Origin: Io17-Chloro-G2 sp965226915
GTDB taxonomy: Bacteria; Chloroflexota; Dehalococcoidia; Lucifugimonadales; UBA3495
Length of the DNA: 64,000 nucleotides
Reading direction: 5' to 3'
Assembly: GCA_965226915.1 (NCBI GenBank)
Contig: CBDDEJ010000010.1
Span: 434,001-498,000 of the forward strand
The notes below the pieces were generated by a model. That model saw nothing but the letters and a program-made list of their open reading frames with translations. It was not told where the DNA came from and ran no database searches. The position numbers and the translations under genes are program-made. Of this stretch, positions 38,926 through 47,566 are shown in pieces (the first letter of the stretch is position 1; every line of letters begins with the position of its first letter).

Positions 38926-40203
38926 TTGCGACAATTAACGAGATTACCTCGTCTCACCACCTTAGATTCCTGGATACGATACCGGGAATACCGGCTTCTC
39001 TGGACGGCCAACTTCTGTAGCAACAGCGCCCAATGGTTCCAGCTACTTTCCGTGGGCTGGCTCGTGCAGAGTTTAACAACTGGTTCGTCTACTTCCGCTC
39101 TCCAAGTAGTAACTGTGGGTGGGATAAGCACGCTACCGGTGCTGCTCGTCGGTCCGTGGGGCGGCGTGCTTGGCGACCGAGTGGACCGGCGAAAGCTACT
39201 AATGGTGTGCCAGGCTGTCATGGCTACCGCCGCAATCCTTTTTGCCTTGCTGGTAGCCTCGGGAAACGTTCAGGTCTGGCAAGTCTACGGTTACGTACTG
39301 TTTATAGGGGTATTCCTGTCCATAACCAGGCCGGTGCGCCAGGCATTGATCGCCAATACGGTCCCTCGCGAGGCTTTTGGCAACGCCTACGCCGCAAATA
39401 CCTTCACCATCGCCGGTACTCGCATGATCGGGCCATTCTTTGGGGGGGTCATTATCGCCACTTTGGGATTTACCTGGAATTTCATGGTGGAGGCCGCTCT
39501 TTATGTGACCACGATTCTGGTTCTCCTACCCATGAAGATGCCCTATCGGGCACAGACCAGGGGCCTCCCATCTGGAGTCAGGCCAGATGGGAGGCCAGTT
39601 TCACCGCTGGCCGACCTGCGGGAAGGCGTTCGATTCATTTGGAAGGAAGAACGGGTTATCTTTAATCTCATGTTACTGAGCTTGGTCCCCAACGTGATCA
39701 TGAATCCGGTGCTGTTCTTGCTGCCGGTATTTACCTCCGAGGTGTTGCATCGTGGCGCCGACGTCGGTGGTTACCTTTTGGCCGCCACCGGGTTTGGGGC
39801 ATTAGCTTCCGCCGTCACTATAGCTTCCGTCGGATTTATATTTAGGAAAGGGCGGTTGGTCTTGGGGTCGGTGGTGGCTGGCTCCGTCGCGCTCATCTTG
39901 TTTGCCCAGGCCCCATGGCTAGCCCTGACATTCATCTTTATCATTTCGATGTCTGCCGCCCTAAATGCTTTTCGCACTTCCGAAGGAACCTTGGTTCAAC
40001 TCTTGACTCCCGATAGACTGCGGAGTCGCGTCACAGGCCTCCACAGCTACGGTCAAGGTGTCGTCGTGCTTAGCAGCCTGTTGATCGGTTGGATTGCCGG
40101 GATTACCTCGATTACGATTGCTATAACTTCTGTCGGAGGAGTAAGTCTAGTTCTGTCTATTTGTGCTCTGATCGGTTCGAACAAGGTTCGCCAACTAGAA
40201 TAG
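38926..40203 (+). CDS. MFS transporter, MFS_3/EntS-type exporter
   Basis: 425 residues from a TTG at 38926; the ribosome site is weak and the start uncertain. Pattern of 12 TM segments. The first is SWIRYREYRLLWTANFCSNS, with motif A GVLGDRVDRRKLLMVCQAVM and LITRPVRQALIANTVP-like sequence after TM3-4. It ends LVLSICALIGSNKVRQLE. It probably exports a siderophore-like or other small molecule. The central loop contains a 14-bp perfect inverted repeat (39562-39596) that keeps the frame. Confidence 0.87.
   Translation: MRQLTRLPRLTTLDSWIRYREYRLLWTANFCSNSAQWFQLLSVGWLVQSLTTGSSTSALQVVTVGGISTLPVLLVGPWGGVLGDRVDRRKLLMVCQAVMATAAILFALLVASGNVQVWQVYGYVLFIGVFLSITRPVRQALIANTVPREAFGNAYAANTFTIAGTRMIGPFFGGVIIATLGFTWNFMVEAALYVTTILVLLPMKMPYRAQTRGLPSGVRPDGRPVSPLADLREGVRFIWKEERVIFNLMLLSLVPNVIMNPVLFLLPVFTSEVLHRGADVGGYLLAATGFGALASAVTIASVGFIFRKGRLVLGSVVAGSVALILFAQAPWLALTFIFIISMSAALNAFRTSEGTLVQLLTPDRLRSRVTGLHSYGQGVVVLSSLLIGWIAGITSITIAITSVGGVSLVLSICALIGSNKVRQLE
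39562..39596. repeat. 14-bp perfect inverted repeat inside the MFS gene
   Basis: Arms 39562-39575 (GGCCTCCCATCTGG) and 39583-39596 with a 7-base loop. It lies in the hydrophilic loop after TM6 (TRGLPSGVRPDGRPVSPLAD), where sequence is normally variable, so the frame is kept. Confidence 0.9.
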
Positions 40204-40560
40204 TTATGAATAACTCCAACGTCTTCATCTCTCCCCAATTGGGGATGCGTCCATTATTGGAGCGGGTCCTGGCGCGAAAGCTAGAGCTTCAGGGAGTCGC
40301 TTCAGTGGGAAATTCGTTGAACTTTCTGTAAAGTGCTCGTTGGACGTTTTGAGGGACCGGGAAAATCCAGAGGATCCCGCCGTCTTTCCATGTTTACCAA
40401 TTTAAAGAAACAGCAGCCCGGGAGTGAATGCTAACTTGCTCCCTGTGAAACCGGACTTGTTGACTATGCCAACTGCCCGAGCGCTAGCATCGCTGCAAAT
40501 TCGGGCAGTGAAGTTTTTGCCCCTTGTCACGTTAAGCCTTACAGAAGCATCTACACATCG
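40204..40560. other. Intergenic stretch between convergent genes
   Basis: 357 bases between the MFS gene and the convergent mscS-like gene. It includes an inverted repeat (ACTGCCCGA at 40472-40480 and its complement at 40501-40509) with a 20-base loop and no T-run. A bidirectional terminator role is possible but weak. Confidence 0.4.
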
Positions 40561-41450
40561 TCATTGTGGTTGACGCCCGGGCCATTCGGTGCCTTCCTTT
40601 TGTAGCCAGACCGTCCTCTGCGGGAATGGGATTTCAATGCCTTCTTTGTCAAATGCGTATCTGATTCGTTTTCGATATTCCCTCAACATGCCCCACTGAG
40701 CGCCGGGCTTAGTATCACCCGCAACCGTTATTTCGATGCCGGACTCGGCAAAGTTACTGGGCCCCGTTCCCACAACCTGGATGGTGGTAAGAGTGTTCTC
40801 TTTCCATGGGGATTCTCCCGCCATTTGTTTTCCCACGTTATTTATTACTACCATCACATGGTCTAAATCCTCTTTGTAAGCAACACTTATATCCATGCGG
40901 GCGGTCGCCAATTTTTTGTATAATTGGAAACTCTATTCACCGTCCCATGGGTAATGTGATGCGTAACGCCGTGCACGTCTCTAAGAATTGTTTTTCGTAA
41001 AGTAACATCCTCTACAGTTCCGCACGTATCATTCAGGCAGATATAGTCCTCCACGCGGTATTGGTTTTCAATAATTACAAAAAGGCCAGCCAAGAAATCC
41101 CTAACCACATTCTGAGTGCCAAAGCCGATTGCCAAACCCAGTACCCCGGCCCCAGCTAAGATGGGCGCGATGTTTACACTAAACTCAGGAAGAACCATCA
41201 TGATTGTGATAGACCAAACTATGATCCTAAGTCCTAAGACGAAAATTCGGATCATGGTGTCTTCTCTTTTACGTTCTGCGTCGGGACTTAAATCATCCGG
41301 CGGCACCGCCTTTCTTATTATTTTCTCTACCGCCTTGCCCCCTATTTTGTGAATCGCAAACGCCACAAGGAGGATAAAGAAAATCTTGATCCCATGAACC
41401 AAAAGCCAGGGAGTAACTACATCTATGATATTTTTCAGAATTTCTGGCAT
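40561..41450 (-). pseudogene. Small-conductance mechanosensitive channel (MscS-like), single-base frameshift
   Basis: Starts at 41450 (MPEILKNIIDVVTPWLLVHG) with TM helices and the pore-lining segment (APILAGAGVLGLAIGFGTQN, then VRDFLAGLFVIIENQYRVED). At the A6 run near 40914-40920 one A appears missing: the frame runs NYTKNW and stops at 40887. Restoring one A gives NYTKKLATARMDISVAYKED and on to 40561 (the cytoplasmic vestibule). The corrected length is about 296 residues, normal for a minimal MscS. Either a homopolymer read error or a recent loss. Confidence 0.87.
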
Positions 41451-41588
41451 TATATTTTTACATCGTAGCTAAGATTGCCTGGCCCTATTATCATGACTTC
41501 GCAGCGTTGACGGAGCTTGTGCATTTTCCGATTTCAAGTCGATTGTGAATCTGACGGCATGAGAAGTATCAGACTATAAAACACCATA

Positions 41589-41762
41589 ATGAGTCAACCG
41601 CCAGAATTCGCTAACAACCATACTTTCGGGATGTGTTATTGGATTGTTATAGTCCATGAGGCAACAAAACCGGGCCTGGCGCGAAACTACGAGTTGATAT
41701 GGTGCGATGAGTCCCTCGGCTCACCTAAGAAGCTTGCCGGCGCGATGCACATTGATGACTAA
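41589..41762 (+). CDS. Small ORF of 57 codons, function unknown
   Basis: ATG 41589 to TAA 41762, encoding MSQPPEFANNHTFGMCYWIV and ending KKLAGAMHIDD. It ends 9 bases before the SDR start, with TAAGGAG between them. I recognise no domain and see no clear Shine-Dalgarno before it. It could be a leader ORF of the SDR gene or chance. Confidence 0.3.
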   Translation: MSQPPEFANNHTFGMCYWIVIVHEATKPGLARNYELIWCDESLGSPKKLAGAMHIDD

Positions 41763-41771
41763 TTAAGGAGC

Positions 41772-42548
41772 ATGAAATTGGAGTTTACCGATAAAATCGC
41801 TATCGTTACCGGAGGCGCGTCAGGTATTGGACAAGGGATTGCCACCGTATTGGCGGAATATGGGGCCACGGTGGCAATAGCCGACCGGCTGGAAGATGTG
41901 GGACAGGAGACCGCGCGGGGTCTAGAGGCCCGAGGGTTCACCGCCCGGGCCTTCCAAGTAGATGTGTCCGACGCCGCTCAGGTAGGGTTGTTGGTCAAAA
42001 ACGTGGCCGCAACCTACGGCGCTGTGGACATCCTGGTGAATAACGCCGGAATCGGCCAGCGTCGCGCCATCTTGGAAATGGGGGAGGAGGAGTGGGACCA
42101 GGTCTTGGCGGTGAACCTGAAAGGAACTTTCCTGTGCTCTCAAGCCGCCGCCAAGGAGATGGTGAAACAGGGCCGGGGAGGCAGAATCATCAGCATCGTT
42201 TCCACCGCCGCCGAAAACGCGAGGGTCAACGCGGCAGCCTACTGCGCGTCTAAGGCAGGCATACTACAGTTCACCCGGGTTCTCGCCCAGGAACTAGGCC
42301 AACACGGCATCACCGCCAACGCAGTGGGCCCGGGGCTGACGCTGACCGGCTCGGGCTTGCGTGAACCCCCGTCCGAAGAATACCTGGGAGCATTTCTGAA
42401 AGAGGTCCCGTTAGCCCGGCCGGGGCGTCCTCAGGACATTGGCCAAGCCGTGGCATTCCTGGCCTCTCCAAGGGCAGATTACATCACCGGCCAGGTGATC
42501 TACGCGGACGGGGGATACTCAGCGGGTAAGCTTTCAGTGCGAGATTAA
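41772..42548 (+). CDS. Short-chain dehydrogenase/reductase (FabG/glucose-1-dehydrogenase-like)
   Basis: 258 residues. ATG 41772 preceded by TTAAGGAGC. The Rossmann motif is IVTGGASGIGQGIATVLAEY, then VDILVNNAGIGQRRAILEMG, catalytic Ser in IISIVSTAAE and Tyr-x3-Lys in AAYCASKAGI. The C-terminal end (ASPRADYITGQVIYADGGYS) is the classical FabG-like tail. NAD(P)-dependent alcohol/ketone oxidoreductase, cytoplasmic tetramer; substrate unknown. Confidence 0.92.
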   Translation: MKLEFTDKIAIVTGGASGIGQGIATVLAEYGATVAIADRLEDVGQETARGLEARGFTARAFQVDVSDAAQVGLLVKNVAATYGAVDILVNNAGIGQRRAILEMGEEEWDQVLAVNLKGTFLCSQAAAKEMVKQGRGGRIISIVSTAAENARVNAAAYCASKAGILQFTRVLAQELGQHGITANAVGPGLTLTGSGLREPPSEEYLGAFLKEVPLARPGRPQDIGQAVAFLASPRADYITGQVIYADGGYSAGKLSVRD

Positions 42549-42728
42549 TGCCCCCCATCCGCTGCGTCGGCAGGCATCACCGAGTGGTTCGTTTTTGCTT
42601 CAACTTCGGTCGAGGGTTTAGCGCTGCGGATTTTTCTTGAGGTGTTCGTATTACCTATTGCGCGCTCTCCCAATGGCATTTGTCTAATGCCCAGGCCCCC
42701 GGAAAATTTGAGTTAACAGGGACTTATA

Positions 42729-43475
42729 ATGTCGACTTTCGTTTTGATTCACGGAGCTTGGCACGGCGGTTGGTGCTGGTGGAAGTTGGCGCCGCTGTTG
42801 AGTCAATCCGGAAACTCGGTTTACGCTCCCAGCCTTACTGGCATGGGCGAGCGTTCTCACCTGCCCAATACATGGACCCCGCAGCCATCGATCTGGACCT
42901 TCATATTAAGGACGTTACGGAACTACTAGAAAGCGAGGGTCTGGACAGGGTGATTTTGGTGGGACAGGCCTCCGCTACGCAGGAATGGTCATTACCGGCG
43001 TAGCGGAGGCCTGTCCTCAACGCCTTGAACACCTGGTCTACGTGAACGGCGTGATTCCTCGGAACGGCGAGGCGATGGTCGACCAGTTGGATGCCGTGCG
43101 CGGACCCGGCTTCACCGCCCGGGTCCGAGGTGCCATAGACAACCTGGAAGATTTCCTGCCGAACCCCCACCACCGCTGAGGAAATCCAGCGGCGCTGGGC
43201 CATCTCCGACCGGGAGGACCAAGCCTGGGTGTTGCCCCGCCTATGTCCCTCAGCCGGTGGCCTCCTTCGCCCAACCACTGAGGGTGGCCAGTTCCCAAGC
43301 GCAAGAGGTATCCCGGTCATTCATACTATCCAGCGAATCTGGGTTTGAACCGGTTGCCGAGCGGGTCCGGCAATCGCGATGGGGGTTGTATCAGCTGGAC
43401 ACCGGCCACGACCCGATGATAACCAAACCCAAGGAGGTGGCGGAGATTTTGCTCAAGATAGCTGGCAGCGGCTGA
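42729..43475 (+). pseudogene. Alpha/beta hydrolase (EstC/salicylate-esterase-like), nucleophile elbow overwritten and frameshifted
   Basis: Start ATG 42729, STFVLIHGAWHGGWCWWKLA (oxyanion-hole HG motif). A shift near 42875 leads to AAIDLDLHIKDVTELLESEG and DRVILVG. The expected nucleophile elbow (GHSYAG-like) is replaced by the left arm of a 19-bp inverted repeat. Coding resumes in another frame as MVITGVAEACPQRLEHLVYV, and two more breaks follow before the C-terminal QLDTGHDPMITKPKEVAEIL (catalytic His in TGHDPM). At least four disruptions make it a clear pseudogene. Confidence 0.87.
42962..43016. repeat. 19-bp perfect inverted repeat replacing the GxSxG codons of a hydrolase
   Basis: Arms 42962-42980 (GGACAGGCCTCCGCTACGC) and 42998-43016, loop 17 bases. 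The right arm encodes family-conserved sequence (GVAEACP), so the left arm is the derived one. Confidence 0.92.
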
Positions 43476-43723
43476 CACCACCCGGTGAACGGATCATCCA
43501 CCGTTCAACAATCAGAGGCCTAAAATTGATGTTCGAGGACGGGAGTCGTAGAAGCGGCGTGGACATGGCTTTCACCCTGCGCTATTATCCCGCCATGGGC
43601 GCCTGACGATATCAGAGACAGATCAATCCATTCTTAGAAGAAGCCTAACACCCCGATTTTTTCAAGATGGCAACCTAGAAACAACGGGCAAACATCCCCA
43701 TCTAAAGTTATAGGAGGTACACC

Positions 43724-44935
43724 GTGTTTTTAATGCGTTTCACAGAGCGGGCTTATGTCAACTACACGGCCGAGGATGTCATGAATAGCCCCAACAGCGC
43801 CGTCAGGTTGACCTTCTCGAACTCACACTTCGATCCTCAAGTCGGGTCTGATCTGTATAACCAACACTTCGACGAATACGAATATTCAGAAGAGATGGGT
43901 TTTGATGGTTTGATGCTTAACGAGCATCACAACACTCCCACTTGCCTGGGAGCGACTATGAATCTTGAGGCAGCCGTCCTAGCCCGCATCACCAAGCGCC
44001 CCAAGATCGTGCTTCTGGGCAACCCGTTGCCCATATTCGACAACCCCATACGGTTGGCCGAGGAATTAGCTGAGATCGACATGATTTCTCGTGGCCGGTT
44101 AGTGTCCGGGTTTGTCCGCGGTACGGGTGTGGAAAGCCTGGCTACCAATACCAACCCGCTGCACAACCGGGAGCGCTTCGAGGAAGCCCACGACTTAGTG
44201 ATTAAAACTTGGACTACGCCGGGCCCCTTTCGCTGGGAGGGGAAGCATTACCAATTCAGAGTAGTCAATCCGTTTCAGGTACCACTACAAAAACCCCATC
44301 CACCTATCTGGATACCTGGTACCGGCAGCCCGGAAACCTTGGTCTGGTGCGCCGAGCACCACTATCCCTATCTCTTTCTTGAGACAGACCATCAAGGCAC
44401 GAAGGACATGATGGAGATTTACGCCGAGACCGCTCGTAACTTCGGCTACGAGCCAGGCCCCGAGCATTTTGGGTACCTTGTAAGGATTCACGTGCAGGAC
44501 ACGGACGAAAAGGCCAGGGAGGTCGGTCGAGGCTATATGGAGGGTAACATCGGAGTCGGTCGAATCCCTTTACCTAGAGACTATGCGTCTCCCGTGGGCT
44601 ACGGCAGCGCCAGCCGAGACCCGAGGTTCCTGCGGCTGAGAGAGCAGATTCGCAGCGACCCCTTTAGGGTGGGCGGGCTCGACGGCGCGGGATATGATCA
44701 GATTTTAGAATCGAAACGTTGGGTCATTGGGAGCCCCGATACAGTAATCCATGATCTTCGAGAAATCCTGTCGGAAATGCGCCCCGGCATTTTAGCCATC
44801 TGGACCAACGACGGCACCATCAGCCATGTGGACTCAATGAGATGCCTGGAACTCATGGGGCAAGAGGTTTTGCCGGCTCTCAAGGAAATCGGGGAGGAGT
44901 TGGAGCTTACCGATCCTTTCCAGAAAGCGCCGTGA
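43724..44935 (+). CDS. LLM-class flavin-dependent oxidoreductase (bacterial-luciferase-like monooxygenase)
   Basis: 403 residues from GTG 43724, chosen because AGGAGG lies 6 bases upstream (the ATG at 43733 is too far). It shows the long luciferase-like layout: EYSEEMGFDGLMLNEHHNTP, LAEELAEIDMISRGRLVSGF, RGTGVESLATNTNPLHNRER, then VPLQKPHPPIWIPGTGSPET. The NEHH motif is typical of FMN-dependent alkanal-type monooxygenases. It would oxidise a lipophilic or aldehyde substrate with a separate flavin reductase. It is one of three luciferase-like genes in the window. Confidence 0.9.
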   Translation: MFLMRFTERAYVNYTAEDVMNSPNSAVRLTFSNSHFDPQVGSDLYNQHFDEYEYSEEMGFDGLMLNEHHNTPTCLGATMNLEAAVLARITKRPKIVLLGNPLPIFDNPIRLAEELAEIDMISRGRLVSGFVRGTGVESLATNTNPLHNRERFEEAHDLVIKTWTTPGPFRWEGKHYQFRVVNPFQVPLQKPHPPIWIPGTGSPETLVWCAEHHYPYLFLETDHQGTKDMMEIYAETARNFGYEPGPEHFGYLVRIHVQDTDEKAREVGRGYMEGNIGVGRIPLPRDYASPVGYGSASRDPRFLRLREQIRSDPFRVGGLDGAGYDQILESKRWVIGSPDTVIHDLREILSEMRPGILAIWTNDGTISHVDSMRCLELMGQEVLPALKEIGEELELTDPFQKAP

Positions 44936-45138
44936 CTGTCATTCGTATTGTCTGCACCGCCGGTTTGGCAATCTGGGGGACATAAGCTCGCTCACTAGGC
45001 GGAGAAGGCGTGGTCTTGGGGCCGACCAGCCAGCAAGAGGCAATGGCGGCGGTTGAGACGGACGTGAAGGCCCAGACTGGTAAATGGATTTAAGATTTCT
45101 CTCGAACCAGAAATGAACTCAAAACCAGCCCGCCTGGC

Positions 45139-46272
45139 TCAGCCGGCGACCAACATCTCGTCGGTGCTGAATTTGGGTGATAGGAGCCTTGGCCCGTCTT
45201 TGGTGATCAAAAACATATCCTGCAAATGCCAGTAGTTGACGTGGGGCTCCATCGCTATCACCATCCCTTCCTCCAATTCCTGATGGCAGCCGGGCACTAT
45301 GTAGGGCTCCTGCTGATGCCACCACGCGCCTACGCTGTGGCCCGCCAGTGACAACCGCTGTTCGTATCCGTGCTGGCGGAACTTTTCGGCCGCGAACCGG
45401 TGAATCTCGCTGGCTTTGGTCCCAACCTGACACTTGTCGACGGTCATCCGGTAGATATCCAGCATCACGCCGTAGGTGTCCTTCTGCTCTTGCGACGGCT
45501 GGCCCACCACCACCGTCCTGGATTGGTGTCCGGGATAACCCTGGTAATAAGCAACATAATCGTTGCGGATGATATCTCCCCTCTGGAAGTTAAAATCCCC
45601 TTCGCCGCCATAAGCCACCGTATTACGGTGAGAGTTCAAAATGCCATGTGCCCACCCGGACCCTTTTCTCAAACAGCTTTCGATGAGCCGGCTGTGAACC
45701 TCCCGTTCGGTTTCGCCCTCCCGAACCGTTGGGAACACCTCCAGATACGCCTCGTCCAGCATATCCGCCGCCATTTCCAGTAGCCTCACCTCCGCTGGAG
45801 TCTTGATCCAACGCACTCTGTCCATCATCTCGGTGCAGTCGAAGGCGTTGACGCCGGGAAGCAGCGTCCCGATCTCCTCCCACCGGGCGGCGCTGAGGTA
45901 GGTTTTTTCGAAGCCTACAGTCTCCCGGTCTAGACCCATCCGCTTCAGAACCGCCGCCATCTTTTGGTAGGGTGATTCGGCATAGTCGTCATAGATCTCG
46001 ATGCCCTCAAGCCATGAGTCGCGCCGGGCCAGCGGCGCGGCATAATGATTCAAGATCATCACCGGGTCCCCCCGCCGGGGCCAAACCAGAAGCACTTCCC
46101 GGGGGGAATCTGGAAAATCCAGGTGCCGGCCCAAAGTCCCGGGATAAGCGAATCCGCCAAGGTAAGTGAAGTTCTTCCCAGAGCGGACCACCACGGCGGA
46201 ACAGCCGGCTTGGTCCAGGTGTTGATTCAACCTGTCGACGTTGGCGATGATCTCTCGTTTCGATTGTTCCAT
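45139..46272 (-). CDS. M24-family (creatinase/Xaa-Pro peptidase-like) protein lacking part of the metal site
   Basis: 377 residues, with an N-terminal creatinase domain (SAVVVRSGKNFTYLGGFAYP) and a C-terminal pita-bread fold. In peptidases two Asp, one His and two Glu bind metals. Here the first Asp (IIRNDYVAYYQGY), the His (SLAGHSVGAWWH) and the first Glu (IAMEPHVNYWH) remain. The second Asp position reads PGHQSRT and the last Glu position reads LQDMFLI (Gln). This favours a non-peptidase member such as a creatinase- or lyase-like enzyme. Intact gene, ATG 46272 with GGGAGAGAC upstream, divergent from the lactonase operon. Confidence 0.85.
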   Translation of the reverse strand: MEQSKREIIANVDRLNQHLDQAGCSAVVVRSGKNFTYLGGFAYPGTLGRHLDFPDSPREVLLVWPRRGDPVMILNHYAAPLARRDSWLEGIEIYDDYAESPYQKMAAVLKRMGLDRETVGFEKTYLSAARWEEIGTLLPGVNAFDCTEMMDRVRWIKTPAEVRLLEMAADMLDEAYLEVFPTVREGETEREVHSRLIESCLRKGSGWAHGILNSHRNTVAYGGEGDFNFQRGDIIRNDYVAYYQGYPGHQSRTVVVGQPSQEQKDTYGVMLDIYRMTVDKCQVGTKASEIHRFAAEKFRQHGYEQRLSLAGHSVGAWWHQQEPYIVPGCHQELEEGMVIAMEPHVNYWHLQDMFLITKDGPRLLSPKFSTDEMLVAG

Positions 46273-46519
46273 GGTCTCTCCCTCGGGGTCCCGCCGACCG
46301 GTTTTTCATCTAGCCGCGCAAACTCTTCCAAATGAACTGGGAAATTGCTGCAGCGGTGTTGTCCAGCCTCCGGTCGATCTGTCGTTGGAAGCATTCATTT
46401 GCCATGATGAACGAATAGTATTACCGGCTGAAGGCAACGTCCAGTGGAGCCAATTCACCCCGCAAAGTGGATATCATGCCTATAATGGCAGCGGGTGATC
46501 ACCAGACGGAGGAAATACG

Positions 46520-47542
46520 ATGCCTTATTACATGTACGTTGCCCTGCAAGGGGATGACAAGATATCGGTTATCAACATAGACCCCGAATCCGGAAAGCTA
46601 TCGCCTCAGGTTGAAATATCCGTGCCCGGTGGGCCGTTTACGATGGCGATCAGCCCTGACCGAAAGTTCCTTTACGCTGGATGTCGGGATAATCCACAGA
46701 TAGCCAGTTTCCAGATCGACCAAGTCAACGGGGGGCTTACGCAAAATGGGACGGTATCGCTGGAGCCTTGGCCCGTCTATATAAACACGGACCGCAAAGG
46801 CAAGTTTGTGCTGTCGGCGTACTACCAAGGAGCACATCTGGCGGTGCATCCCATCGGAGCTGATGGATCGGTGGGGGGCCCGCCCATTGAATGGCTGGCC
46901 ACCGCGACAGGGGCCCATGCAATGCAGACCGACCCAACCAATAGCTACGCATTTGCGCCGCACATCGCTGGGAACGGACCTAACGCTATCTTTCAATATA
47001 GGTTCGACGAGAACACCGGCCGTCTTACCCCAAATTCGCCCGCCAAAGTGGAGCCGGAAGAGTTTCTGGGCCCGCGACACTTTTGTTTTCACCCCGCCTT
47101 GGACATTCTCTATTTTTCAAACGAACAAGACTGCAGCGTGACCGCCTATCGGCTGGACACAGCCACGGGGACCTTGTCGGCGTTTCAAACCATCACCACC
47201 CTGCCGGAAGGATACACCGAGAGAAACACCTGCTCCCAGATTCAAATTTCAGCATCCGGGAGGTTCTTATACGCTCCCAACCGGGGCCACGACAGCATCG
47301 CTTGTTTTTCGGTGGATACCTCCACGGGACATTTGACCGCCACTGGCAGGGTTGCCTCTGAGCCGAGACCCAACGCCTTATGCCTAGGACCCGATGACAA
47401 GGTTCTCTTCTCAGCCGGCCAAGATTCGGGGCGCATGGCTTCTCTCAATGTCAACCCAGATTCAGGAGAGTTGACCCCGCTGGAGACGTATCCATTGGGA
47501 AACGGACCTGCTTGGGTGTCGATTACAGAGTTGCCGGGATAA
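46520..47542 (+). CDS. Lactonase family (YbhE-like seven-bladed propeller) protein
   Basis: 340 residues, ATG 46520 with GGAGG 8 bases before. Blades repeat the DPESGKL-type turn: INIDPESGKLSPQVEISVPG, YRFDENTGRLTPNSPAKVEP, YRLDTATGTLSAFQTITTLP, FSVDTSTGHLTATGRVASEP, LNVNPDSGELTPLETYPLGN. This matches 6-phosphogluconolactonase-type and muconate-cycloisomerase-like propellers, which open lactone rings. First gene of a plus-strand run; the next gene follows after 24 bases. Confidence 0.9.
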   Translation: MPYYMYVALQGDDKISVINIDPESGKLSPQVEISVPGGPFTMAISPDRKFLYAGCRDNPQIASFQIDQVNGGLTQNGTVSLEPWPVYINTDRKGKFVLSAYYQGAHLAVHPIGADGSVGGPPIEWLATATGAHAMQTDPTNSYAFAPHIAGNGPNAIFQYRFDENTGRLTPNSPAKVEPEEFLGPRHFCFHPALDILYFSNEQDCSVTAYRLDTATGTLSAFQTITTLPEGYTERNTCSQIQISASGRFLYAPNRGHDSIACFSVDTSTGHLTATGRVASEPRPNALCLGPDDKVLFSAGQDSGRMASLNVNPDSGELTPLETYPLGNGPAWVSITELPG

Positions 47543-47566
47543 CAAAGAGTTCCTAAGGAGCTGCAT

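Noticed and set aside
40472..40509. Intrinsic terminator between the MFS and mscS-like genes
   Set aside because: The stem is only 9 bp with a 20-base loop and there is no T-run on either strand; kept only as a note.
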